A stretch of 64,000 nt of DNA from Pseudorasbora parva (lineage: Eukaryota > Chordata > Actinopteri > Cypriniformes > Gobionidae): assembly GCF_024679245.1 (NCBI RefSeq), contig NC_090176.1, positions 51,471,615-51,535,614 of the forward strand. The letters are read 5' to 3'. Below are positions 25,690 to 35,590 of this stretch, piece by piece (within the stretch, counting starts at the first letter, position 1; each line of letters opens with the position of its first letter). The notes beneath the pieces are model-generated. The model saw nothing but the letters and a program-made list of their open reading frames with translations. It did not search any database and had not been told where the DNA came from. Position numbers and translations under genes: made by a program.

Positions 25690-28600
25690 CTAGAGCCTTC
25701 CAGAGTATTAAAACACCTCTACTGTGCTAGGCACACTCAGCTGAACACTTTCACCTAAACTTTCAAGTCATTTGAGTGCCGAATTTGCATAGTAAAGGCA
25801 ACGTTTGTGGGCCGGTAATTTTGGGGACATTACATAAAATGGAACTGGTACGTCTTTGTGTTTACGGCTCCTGTTCAGCTCTGTATGGGTCTAGGGCCAC
25901 CAGACTTGCGCTCCCGTGTACGCCTCAGCGCTCCCTATCAGAATCCAGAGTTTTGGACAATCGGAGAAACTTTGTTTTTCGACCCCAAAAAAATCGAAAA
26001 GGCATACATACCCCTTTGTGTTTTTTGGGGAAAAAATGTTGTGTTTCTCCAATCTTCTCGAAACTCTGGATTCCGATATGGGCCACTAAGGCGTAGACAG
26101 GAGCGCAAGTCTGGTTGAAATAGAGCTTTTCAGAGTATTAAAACACCTCTACTGTGCTAGGCACACTCAGCTGAACACTTTCACCTAAACTTTCAAGTCA
26201 TTTGAGTGTCTAATTTGCAGAGTAAAGGCAATGTTTGTGGGCCGGTTATTTTGGGGACATTACATAAAATGGAACTGGTACGTCTTTGTGTTTACGGCTC
26301 CAGTTCAGCTATGTAAGGATCTAGGGCCACCAGACTTGCATTCCTGTGTACGCCTCAGCGCTCCCTATCAGAATCTAGAGTTTCAGATGATCGGAGAAAC
26401 TTTGTTTTTCGACCCAAAAAATCGAAAAGGCATACATACCCCTTTGTGTTTTTTTGGGGAAAAAATGTGTGTTTCTCCAATCTTCCCGAAACTCTGGATT
26501 CCGATAGGGGCCACTAAGGCGTAGACAGGAGTGCAAGTCTGGATGCCTTAGAGCTTTCCAGAGCTGAACAGGAGCCGAAAACACATACCAGTTCCATTTT
26601 ATGTAACGGCCCCCAAATAACCAGCCCACAGATATTGCCTTTTCTATGCAAATTAGGCACTCAAATGACTTGAAAGTTAGGTGAACGTGTTCAGCTGAGT
26701 GTGCTTAGTACAATAGAGGTGTTTTAATACTCTGGAAGGCTCTAGGGCCACTACACTTGCGTTCCTGTCTAAGCCTCAGCGCCCCCTATCAGAATCCAGA
26801 GTTTTGGACAATCAGAGAAACTTTGTTTTTCGACCCAAACAATCGAAAAGGCATACATACCCCTTTGTGTTTTTTGGTGGGGAAATGTTGTGTTTCTCCA
26901 ATCTTCTCGAAACTCTGGATTCCAATAGGGGGTGCTGAGGTGTAGACAGGATTGCAAGTCTGGTGGCCCTAGAGCCTTCCAGAGTATTAAAACACCTCTA
27001 CTGTGCTAGGCACACTCAGCTGAACACTTTCACCGAAACTTTCAAGTCATTTGAGTGCCTAATTTGCAGAGTAAAGGCTATTTCTGTTGGCCGGTTATTT
27101 TGGGGACATTACATAAAAACGAACTGGTACGTCTTTGTGTTTACGGCTCCAGTTCAGCTATGTAAGGATCTAGGGCCACCAGACTTGCATTCCTGTGTAC
27201 GCCTCAGCGCTCCCTATCAGAATCTAGAGTTTCAGATGATCGGAGAAACTTTGTTTTTCGACCCAAAAAATCGAAAAGGCATACATACCCCTTTGTGTTT
27301 TTTTGGGGAAAAAATGTGTGTTTCTCCAATCTTCCCGAAACTCTGGATTCCGATAGGGGCCACTAAGGCGTAGACAGGAGTGCAAGTCTGGATGCCTTAG
27401 AGCTTTCCAGAGCTGAACGGGAGCCGAAAACACATACCAGTTCCATTTTATGTAATGGCCCCCAAATAACCAGCCCACAGATATTGCCTTTTCTATGCAA
27501 ATTAGGCACTCAAATGACTTGAGAGTTAGGTGAACGTGTTCAGCTGAGTGTGCTTAGTACAATAGATGTGGTTAATACTCTGGAAGGCTCTAGGGCCACC
27601 AGACTTGCGTTCCTGTCTAAGCCTCAGCGCCCCCTATCAGAATCCAGAGTTTTGGACAATCAGAGAAACTTTGTTTTTTGACCCAAACAATCGAAAAGGC
27701 ATACATACCCCTTTGTGTTTTTTTTGGGGGGGAAATGTTGTGTTTCTCCAATCTTCTCGAAAATCTGGATTCCAATAAGGGGCGCTGAGGTGTAGACAGG
27801 AGTGCAAGTCTGGTGGCCCTAGAGCCTTCCAGAGTATTAAAACACCTCTACTGTGCTAGGCACACTCAGCTGAACACTTTCACCTAAACTTTCAAGTCAT
27901 TTGAGTGCCGAATTTGCATAGTAAAGGCAACGTTTGTGGGCCGGTTATTTTGGGGACATTACATAAAATGGAACTGGTACGTCTTTGTGTTTACGGCTCC
28001 TGTTCAGCTCTGTATGGGTCTAGGGCCACCAGACTTGCGCTCCCGTGTACGCCTCAGCGCTCCCTATCAGAATCCAGAGTTTCGGACAATCGGAGAAACT
28101 TTGTTTTTCGACCCCAAAAAAATCGAAAAGGCATACATACCCCTTTGTGTTTTTTGGGGAAAAAATGTTGTGTTTCTCCAATCTTCTCGAAACTCTGGAT
28201 TCCGATATGGGCCACTAAGGCGTAGACAGGAGCGCAAGTCTGGTTGAAATAGAGCTTTTCAGAGTATTAAAACACCTCTACTGTGCTAGGCACACTCAGC
28301 TGAACACTTTCACCTAAACTTTCAAGTCATTTGAGTGTCTAATTTGCAGAGTAAAGGCAATGTTTGTGGGCCGGTTATTTTGGGGACATTACATAAAATG
28401 GAACTGGTACGTCTTTGTGTTTACGGCTCCAGTTCAGCTATGTAAGGATCTAGGGCCACCAGACTTGCATTCCTGTGTACGCCTCAGCGCTCCCTATCAG
28501 AATCTAGAGTTTCAGATGATCGGAGAAACTTTGTTTTTCGACCCAAAAAATCGAAAAGGCATACATACCCCTTTGTGTTTTTTTGGGGAAAAAATGTGTG

Positions 28601-28860
28601 TTTCTCCAATCTTCCCGAAACTCTGGATTCCGATAGGGGCCACTAAGGCGTAGACAGGAGTGCAAGTCTGGATGCCTTAGAGCTTTCCAGAGCTGAACAG
28701 GAGCCGAAAACACATACCAGTTCCATTTTATGTAACGGCCCCCAAATAACCAGCCCACAGATATTGCCTTTTCTATGCAAATTAGGCACTCAAATGACTT
28801 GAAAGTTAGGTGAACGTGTTCAGCTGAGTGTGCTTAGTACAATAGAGGTGTTTTAATACT
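25690..28860. repeat. 2129 bp tandem duplication of five half-units
   Basis: The segment starting near 25690 recurs 2129 bp later (for example 25776 with 27905, and 26375 with 28504). The duplicated block has the order S'-H-S'-H-S-H-S'-H-S, so two S' spacers lie consecutively at 25690-26310 and again at 27819-28440. At the double-S' junctions the hairpin right arm ends GTTGAAATAGAGCTTTTCAG and passes straight into S'. A 2129 bp period equals 2.5 of the 849 bp units. Confidence 0.85.
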
Positions 28861-29050
28861 CTGGAAGGCTCTAGGGCCACCAGACTTGCGTTCCTGTCTA
28901 AACCTCAGCGCCCCATATCAGAATCCAAAGTTTTGGACAATCGGAGAAATTTTGTTTTTCGACCCAAAAAATCAAAAAGGCATACATACCCCTTTGTGTT
29001 TTTTGGTGGGGAAATGTTGTGTTCCTCCAATCTTCTCGAGACTCTGGATT

Positions 29051-29110
29051 CTTGAAAGTTAGGTGAAAGTGTTCCGTTGAGTGTGCCTAGTACAGTAGAG
29101 GTGTTTCATC
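29051..29110. repeat. Truncated terminal spacer at the right edge of the satellite
   Basis: After the last hairpin arm (CTCTGGATT ending near 29050), the sequence jumps to CTTGAAAGTTAGGTGAAAGT, the second half of spacer S. About 130 bp of that spacer are missing. Similarity stops around 29108 at GAGGTGTTT. This is the array boundary. Confidence 0.85.
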
Positions 29111-29680
29111 TCTCTTTGATGAAATAAAGTACTCTGAAACTTTTTAATTCTTCTTCCCTTTTAAGCGGGCGGCACAGTCTTTAGGGACGTGAGTCTCTCT
29201 GCAGCTGATAATCTGAGGCTCATGAGAGACGAAGATATGCAGACGGGATCTTTCGTATGAGAGCATCTTCTCCAGTCGAAAGGTTAATTTAATGCATTTC
29301 AAATGTGAGACTGATGCTCTTACACCCCATCCTTTTGCATAAAGGCCACATGACCCAAAATACTCCCTTCCTTTGTTACCGACGACAGCCTTAAGATTAA
29401 CGATGAGGGCGTGACGGATTTACACTTCTTAAAGGATTCAGAGAAAAGTTCATGGACTAGTAGTATGCACTGCATACTGTTCGGAAAATAGTATGTGAAA
29501 TAACAATAAATGTTTCATACTTTGGAATATACTTAGTGAATTACACATCATGTGACAGTTGATTCATCGTTTCTCCTACATTAAAAATATTTTTTTTACT
29601 TAGTCTTGGTTTCCAGTACAAATTTCTAAACATTTGCAAATCAAGATACATAAATTAATAAATGCTGTATTGTAAAATAT
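29111..29680. other. Non-coding stretch beside the satellite, no gene seen
   Basis: No convincing reading frame, RNA gene or complete mobile element was seen. A short palindrome AGTATGCACTGCATACT lies near 29462-29478, followed by similar AGTATG motifs, suggesting a small dispersed repeat fragment. Confidence 0.5.
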
Positions 29681-29740
29681 TGCTCATGTTAACTATTGCA
29701 GTTAACTAATAAAACCTTATTGTAAAGTGTTACCAGCTAT
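29681..29740. repeat. Fragment of AT-rich dispersed repeat ending in AAGTGTTACC
   Basis: GTTAACTATTGCAGTTAACT followed by ACCTTATTGTAAAGTGTTAC also occurs at the end of the larger element at 30893-30988. The shared terminus marks them as copies of one dispersed family. Confidence 0.6.
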
Positions 29741-30080
29741 ATATATATACACATATATAAACCATTGGGCTTTTATTTCTTGGGAATACAGGGCTTGGAG
29801 AAACACTGATACGTCCATTGTCCTCAGGATGAGGCTTTTATTTTAAGTCATACACTTTAAGTTCTCTGTATAAATGATTCAGAGTTTCTGTTACCTTGAA
29901 CGTCCTGATCCACACAAAGAGGAGGAAATAGAGCAGGTGTGTGTGAGTATAAATGATTCACAATTTCAGTGGCATTGACCAGAGAAATAGAGAATGAATA
30001 AAATACAAAGAGTGAAGTGGAGCATTTCTTCAGGTAGATTCATTCAGTGTGAGAAGATTTCGTCAGACAGAGACTTCCTG

Positions 30081-30250
30081 CAATGATTTTTTTGTTTTCC
30101 AGTATATTTAAACATTATTAAATCAAAGATGAATATACTTGAGAACACAACATGACTGAAGATGTTAATTCTTGTTTTCTGAAAAAAAAAATGAAAATGA
30201 AGTAAGGTTATGCTAAAAACAAGAACAAATCTGCCAAAGATAAAAACTTA
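30081..30250. mobile_element. Half-copy of a palindromic MITE-like element
   Basis: TTGTTTTCCAG at the left and AAAACAAGAACAAAT near the right match one arm of the full palindromic element at 35191-35515. Only one arm is present here. Confidence 0.5.
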
Positions 30251-30475
30251 AAGGAGCTTTATGTAGAATTCAGAAACCCTTGTTATTAGTGACACCGGTG
30301 GTCGTTCAGTGAATTGTTACTTATAAAGCATTTATTTACCCTTGTTAATGTTAATTTTAACAGTTACTAATGTATTATTAAAATCATGTGTACCTTAGTT
30401 AATGCACTGTGAACTAACATGAACAAACCATGAACAGCTGGATTTTTATTAACTAATGTTAAGTAAGGGATAATG

Positions 30476-30892
30476 TCCACCCAGCCGGTTGTTATCACAG
30501 AATAAACCCCGACAGAGTGATTAGGACCCCGAGGCGAAGCGGAGCGTCACTCTGAAGGGGTTTATTCTCCGAGCTGTCCGTCAAATAACGTGCTCCACAC
30601 GACTCCGATGGGTTAATAGAGCCTTCTGATTCCAATCAATGCGTTTGTGTAAGAAAAATATCCATATTTAAAACTTAATAAAGGAAACCCGCCTTGAAGT
30701 CTTCCATTGTAACCATCGGCTGTTTAAGCCACAAGATGGCGCCAGCGTTAAGCACAGAGGTAGAACCGGTCAAGATAACTCGCAGTACCCGGATGAGCGG
30801 TGTGTGTTATCTGGGAATAACATACCGCTGGAATGCGCGATTGACCAATCAGAATCAAGTATTTCACAGAGCCGTGTAATAACAGAGATTAA
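30476..30892. mobile_element. Inserted non-autonomous element with internal palindrome
   Basis: This interrupts the AT-rich repeat around it. It has an internal inverted repeat, AATAAACCCC..AGAGTGA against TCACTCT.AAGGGGTTTATT (about 30502-30574), and its edges read GTTGTTATCACAG and GTGTAATAACAG, which are weakly inverted. The TGACCAATCAGAATCAAGTA segment near 30842 resembles a piece common in cyprinid repeats. The superfamily is not clear to me. Confidence 0.55.
30729..30746 (+). promoter_or_regulatory. CTCF/YY1-like site
   Basis: CCACAAGATGGCGCCAGC matches the vertebrate CTCF core (CCANNAG-KGGCGCCA type) closely and contains AAGATGGCG, the YY1 core. It lies inside the inserted element at 30476-30892, so it may have been brought in by transposition. 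Binding is inferred from the motif only. Confidence 0.4.
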
Positions 30893-30988
30893 CTAATGCT
30901 GAACAGAGGTGTTGCTCATGGTAAGTTCTGTTAACTAATGCATTAACTAATGTTAATGAATAAAACCTTATTGTAAAGTGTTACCCAA

Positions 30989-31560
30989 TTTTGTTTATAT
31001 ATGTATAATAAATAGATAATCTAATAAAATTAGATTTCCAGTAGTAAAAAATGTTAATTCTTGATATCAACAATTGTGCCACACTCACAGAAATATTATT
31101 TATTTTATATAATTCATGATATGTGATTGTATTTTCACGAGTGAAATCTCACCATAGGCTGCCATTCAAATTAGATTGTTAATATTAATAATTGATTTCT
31201 TACGAGTTGAAATTCCAATTTCACATATCAGTTATATACAATTATTACTAGTAAAAATCATAATCAATTCTGATATGATCTTCCTAGGAAGCTAGGAAGT
31301 CGGGAAAAGTAAATTTTTAAGTTTCGTTACAAGCTGTTCACATATTGGCAATAAAAAAAGCTATTAAACATGAACAAATCTTACATATATCTCTGGGAAG
31401 TGGCGAAGGAGAAATACTTTCACTCAGAAGTGAGGAGGCGAGGGATTGGTTTACTTCACCTCAGGGCTTCCAGAGCGGGAGAAGTTCTACATCAACACAA
31501 ACTGAAATTATTTCAGAAAAAAAGTAAAAAAAATAAATAAATCATAAAATAGGGAAGATT
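30989..31560. other. Non-coding AT-rich stretch
   Basis: No supported gene. Short frames such as 31345-31527 have no recognisable domain and lie in low-complexity AT-rich sequence. Confidence 0.5.
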
Positions 31561-31637
31561 GCTGCCATCTACTGGAAACAAACACTTTTAAAAATGAAAA
31601 TAACATACATTTACAACTATAGCCACTAGATGGCAGC
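31561..31637. promoter_or_regulatory. Pair of divergent CTCF-like sites
   Basis: The minus-strand site at 31561-31575 reads CCAGTAGATGGCAGC and the plus-strand site at 31623-31637 reads CCACTAGATGGCAGC. They differ by one base and point away from each other with 47 bp between. Each fits the CTCF core CCANNAGRKGGC. They could equally be the inverted ends of a very small repeat element. Confidence 0.4.
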
Positions 31638-31805
31638 AGATGACTACTTAATGGTTCATATTACATTCCTAGGGTTTGCATAAAATCATTATTTTAACAA
31701 TAATTTAACTTTTTAGCCTTTTTGTAGGGAAGTACAATTATTTTTGCAACAATTAGGAAATTATGTCACAACATTACAGTCAACCCATAATGGCATTATG
31801 CGTGT

Positions 31806-31808
<3 letters not shown>

Positions 31809-31863
<55 letters not shown>

Positions 31864-31914
31864 ATCATGGATTGGTGAAGGTGTGTGTGTGTGTGTGTGG
31901 GGGGGGGGGGGGGG
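31809..31914. repeat. (GT)n microsatellites and a poly-G run
   Basis: (GT) runs cover 31809-31861 and 31881-31899, followed by about 16 consecutive G at 31899-31914. The neighbouring frames made of Cys-Val or Thr-His repeats are products of this tract. Confidence 0.95.
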
Positions 31915-32330
31915 TGCCACTTCACTGGCAGAAGTGGTGGTTCGCTCAGGGCGTCATACGAGCTAGAACCGTCATTGCCGCTGGCAGATATTATTTCTCG
32001 TGAAACATTCCTGTTTGAGTCTCTGCGCTTCAGGCTCTTCCTCATGTTCAGAGCCGATTGAACGATCCCATACAAATTGTCTTTTGAATTGAACTGATGT
32101 GCTGAGCATTTGATGGAGTGTCTCAGCTGTGGCTTGTGGACGCCTCGGGCGGTCGAGATGTTAGTATCGTCGTGTCGCAGGTCCAGACACGTCACGACTC
32201 AAGCAGCTGAGACACAAATGTACCTCCGTCTGGAGAATACAGGAGCACAAACTCATTAGGAATGTCAATCTATGGACTTTCATCCATCATTTTATTTTCA
32301 TAAAACATTGCTCAAGATTCTTTTAAAGGT
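31915..32330. other. Non-repetitive stretch of unknown role
   Basis: This is moderately GC-rich compared with its surroundings. A minus-strand open frame (about 32195 down to 31915) reads through ASGNDGSSSYDALSEPPLLP, which is not low complexity, but it runs into the microsatellite and no family is recognised. It could be an old retroelement fragment or a chance frame. Confidence 0.3.
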
Positions 32331-32364
32331 TTTTTTTTTTTTTGTTAAAGAACCATTTACTCAC

Positions 32365-32460
32365 TCAAGTCAAGTCGAATTTAGTTATATAGCATAGTTC
32401 ACAATAATTATTTTTTCAAAGCAGCTTTATAGAAATCATGATGATAATGTTTATAATATC
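32365..32460. repeat. Dispersed fish repeat fragment
   Basis: TCAAGTCAAGTCGAATTTAG and AAAGCAGCTTTATAGAAAT resemble the start of a repeat very common in zebrafish and carp (CAAGTCACCTTTATTTATAT type). This attribution is from family knowledge and only the fragment is present. The 75-codon frame starting at 32438 has no recognisable content. Confidence 0.45.
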
Positions 32461-32899
32461 TTCATGCCCTATAATCGCATTTAGCAGATTAGAGCTATGG
32501 GATAATATTGTTTACGTTTTGCAAACAAGCAGTTTAGATTATACAGTATATATCGCTTTATGTGAGCAGATGCAGATAATGTTAAACTTTCTTATTGGTC
32601 CAACTTTATATGAGCTGGGCAATAATATAGTTATAATTTGTGATAAAATAAAAATCAGGCAGTAGAGATTAGCTAATATATATATTGCTTTACCGGAGTG
32701 TGTATGCAGATAAAGTTATCAGAGTACATTTGTGCGATAATATACTAACATTTGTGTGATGATCATGCACATAAAAAGCTAAAAGTATGACTTAAAAAGT
32801 AATATTTTATATTGTCATGATTTGTCATAGCAAAAATGTAACTATATTATCGCACAACTTAATATATTCAGTTAGAGATACAGTATATCCAATTCATAA

Positions 32900-33830
32900 T
32901 ATACAGTTGAAATTGACGTAATTATGACTTGTGAAAATTTACCAAAAAATACTTAAAAGTCAAAACTACAAAAAGTTGAAATTGACATACTAAAATGTAT
33001 GCCATTAAAAGATCAAATTGTCACTTAAAAAGTCACAACTTGACATAAAAAATCTAATTACATTAAAAGTTGACATAAAAAGTCAAAATTGACAAAGAAA
33101 TATTACTTAATTCACAATTATGACGATGATTAATTAAAAAGTTAAAATTTGACATAAAAATAAAACATTATCACTTAAAAAGTAGATTTACAAAAGTTAT
33201 AAAGTAAAAATTTACAAAAAATTGAAATTGACGTACTTAAAATTATGCCATAAAAATATCAAATTATTACTTACAAGGTTAAAATTTGACCAAAAAATCT
33301 AAATTATTACATAACAAATTTACTTAAAAAGTTAAAATTGAAAAAGGTCTAATTACTTAAAAAGTCAAAATTATGACATAAAAACTACAAAACTACAAAA
33401 AAAATTGAAATTGACATATTAAACATTATGCCATAGAATTATTACTTAAACAGTCCAAATTTGAAATATAAATTCAAATTTAGAGCTTAAAAAGTTGACT
33501 TACAAAAGTTACAAAGTAAAAATAGACAAAAAGTCAAAAATATGACAAAAAATTAAATTGACTAAGACAAAATCAAAAAATTCTAAATTATGAAATAAAA
33601 ACTGAATTACTTAAGGAAAATTATAACAAAAAATTCCAAATTATTAAGTTGACTTAAAAAAGTCAATATTATGACAAAAAGTAAAAATTACTTAAAAATT
33701 CTAAATCATTACAAAAAAATTGACAAATTCAAATTTAAACTGAGATTATGGCTTAAAAAGACAAAATGATGACACAAAGTTGAAACAAACAAAATGTTTA
33801 AAATAAGTCATAATATCTGTTTTTAATCTC
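32900..33830. repeat. Degenerate minisatellite of TTAAAAAGTCAAAATTATGAC type
   Basis: Irregular repetition of ACTTAAAAAGTCAAAATT and GACATAAAAA every 20-30 bp. The unit length drifts and copies are strongly diverged. Related arrays lie at 34830-35130 (same direction) and 38640-38960 (opposite direction). Confidence 0.75.
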
Positions 33831-34230
33831 ATAAGTGTAATAAATCATACATTTCATCTCATAGTCAGACGTTTTATGTCACTAGACTTACTAAAGTATT
33901 TTTTTTTTTTGTCATGTGGCAGAAATGGGCTTCTATAGCAGTGATGGAAACTGAGCTAATATCCATAACTCAGCAGCAGCAGGACGGTCTGACGCTCACA
34001 TATAATCCCACATATAATCCACAGACAGAGAAGCAACTTAAATACATCTGCACATGCTGTAAGATGACGAACAGAGCCGTGAAACACGTGCAGGAGTGAG
34101 GCACTTTATCAGCTCTTTCTCATTTATTATATAGAGAACACACTGAAAGTTCACAGTAAGAAAGATAATTACAACAATAACTATATCAGCAGCGTAAATA
34201 GTTGTTGTGCTGTTGTTTTGAGAACATAAT

Positions 34231-34440
34231 TAATAATCGAGCATCAGATCCTCATCTGAGAATGATTTCTGAAGGATTGTGACACTGAAGACTGTAGCAA
34301 TGATGATAAATTCAGCTTTGATCACAGGAATAAATTATTTTACTTTAATTTTTACTGTATTTTTGATCAAATAAATGCAGCTTTGGTGAGCAGAAGAGTC
34401 TCTTTCAAAAACATTCAAACTCATAATTATTCCAAACGTT
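34231..34440. mobile_element. Copy of a widespread cyprinid AT-rich element
   Basis: Recognisable pieces in order: GAATGATTTCTGAAGGATTG, GACACTGAAGACTGTAGCAA, AAATTCAGCTTTGATCACAG, TTTTTGATCAAATAAATGCA and CTTTCAAAAACATTCAAA. This order matches a very common zebrafish non-autonomous repeat. An inverted pair of part of the same family is at 52512-52700. Confidence 0.6.
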
Positions 34441-34636
34441 TGAGCACACATCCTGACTGCAGGTGTAAGTGAAGGAAAGTGATCTGCACGCATGAGTGAA
34501 GGAGTCAGAGAAAGACAGACGGAGTCAGATCATATTGTGTGACATTCATCTGAACTCCATTAGTCACGCGCTGATGCTCAGTTATCGCATGCTTGATTAA
34601 GACTGTAATTAACCTGCTCGCGTGCAAACCCTCATT

Positions 34637-34640
<4 letters not shown>
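34441..34640. other. Non-repetitive segment, possible conserved non-coding element
   Basis: The sequence is neither low-complexity nor a recognised repeat, and includes TTAGTCACGCGCTGATGCTC and GATTAAGACTGTAATTAACC, homeodomain-like TAAT motifs. No gene is evident. A conserved regulatory role is only a guess. Confidence 0.25.

Positions 34641-34695
<55 letters not shown>
34641..34695. repeat. (GT)n microsatellite
   Basis: About 27 uninterrupted GT dinucleotides. Confidence 0.97.
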
Positions 34696-34698
<3 letters not shown>

Positions 34699-34829
34699 AC
34701 TAAATGGTAAGCTCCTCTTCAGAGGAACACGTTTAATGTTTCTCGTTAATATTTCAGCAAATCCCTCTTATTGTTTTAAGGCATCTTCAGGTGATGATGG
34801 TGAGCAGAACTATTAAAACTGACATAAAC

Positions 34830-35130
34830 CTAAAACCAAAAAAAATATTACTTAAAAAGTCCAAATTTGACATAAAAATGACAAAATATTACTTAACAAG
34901 TTCATGACTTAAAAAGTCAAAATAATGACAAAAATTCAAAATTATTACTTAAAAAATGTACTTAAAAAGTTTAAATTGACAAGTCAAAATTATGACAAAA
35001 ACAAAAATGGCATAAAAAGCTGAAATTATTGATGAAAATTATGACATAAGTAAATATTATTTAAAAAAATAATTATGACAAGTCAAAATTACGAAAAAAG
35101 TTGAAATTGACATAATAAAAACTGTAATGT
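34830..35130. repeat. Degenerate AAAAAGTC minisatellite, second array
   Basis: The same motif set as 32900-33830 (ACTTAAAAAGTC, ATGACAAAAA, AAAATTATGACA), in the same direction and equally diverged. Confidence 0.7.
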
Positions 35131-35190
35131 CACTTCACTTCAGGTGATGATGGTAAGCAAAAAAATATTGAATCTTGAATATTTTAATGT

Positions 35191-35515
35191 CTTGTTTTCC
35201 AGAAAAAAAAATATAAACATACTTAAATCAAGACACCTTTACTGGAGAAGAGAAACGACTGAAGATATTTGCTGAAAATGTCATCACGTTTATTTGAGTT
35301 TATACTTAAAACAAGAACAAATATCTGCCAAATGGGTCTTGTTTTCTCTTTTAATTAAAATTAAGATTTTCTGATATTTGTTCTTGTTTTAAGCACAAAC
35401 TCACTTCTGTTTGATACATTTTTCATAAAAGAAGCCTTAATATATTCAGTTATTTATCTTCTCTAGTAAATGCATCCTGATTTAAGAATGATTCGCTATT
35501 GTGCTGGAAAACAAG
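35191..35515. mobile_element. Palindromic MITE-like element (~325 bp)
   Basis: CTTGTTTTCCAG at 35191 is complementary to CTGGAAAACAAG at the right end. Inner blocks pair as well: AAAACAAGAACAAATATC against GATATTTGTTCTTGTTTT, and TTTACTGGAGAAGAGAAA against the TATCTTCTCTAGTAAATGCA region. The whole element is one long imperfect fold-back. It has no coding capacity; movement would need enzymes from elsewhere. Partial relatives occur at 30081-30250 and 55325-55775. Confidence 0.7.
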
Positions 35516-35590
35516 AGGAAGAGCATCATTTGTACAGTGTGTACAGTAAATGCACTTCCTAAATTATAACATTGCACTGCTTCTTTGAAA

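Larger units (their letters stand above)
1..29110. repeat. Palindromic satellite array, ~424 bp half-unit, 849 bp period
   Basis: About 68 half-units fill the first 29 kb, and the array begins inside a unit so it extends left of the window. Each half-unit is a ~235 bp imperfect palindrome (H) plus a ~190 bp spacer. The H blocks all lie in the same direction, shown by their unpaired centre (CGACCCAAA.AATCGAAAAGG), which always reads on the plus strand. The spacers alternate S, S', S, S'. Because the arms of H are mutually complementary and S' is the reverse complement of S, both strands carry nearly the same sequence, and short open frames with the same peptides appear on both strands. No reading frame exceeds 140 codons and the frames follow the repeat period, so I treat the array as non-coding. 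I do not recognise the family name; chromosomal location (centromeric, pericentromeric or other) cannot be told from sequence. Confidence 0.97.
30330..30988. mobile_element. Dispersed AT-rich repeat, interrupted by another element
   Basis: The left part (30330-30475, with ACTAACATGAACAAACCATG and TTATTAACTAATGTTAA) and the right part (30893-30988, AGATTAACTAATGCTGAAC to GTAAAGTGTTACCC) read as two halves of one dispersed repeat. About 415 bp of unrelated, GC-richer sequence separates them. Confidence 0.6.

Noticed and set aside
1..29060. Dozens of 60-140 codon open frames on both strands in the satellite
   Set aside because: They recur with the repeat period, occur on both strands because of the inverted structure, shift frame with loop length changes, and match no domain known to me.
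31763..32003. Cys-Val and Thr-His repeat proteins
   Set aside because: They are products of the (GT)n/(AC)n microsatellite, as are those at 37819-38001, 38262-38507 and 55481-55720.
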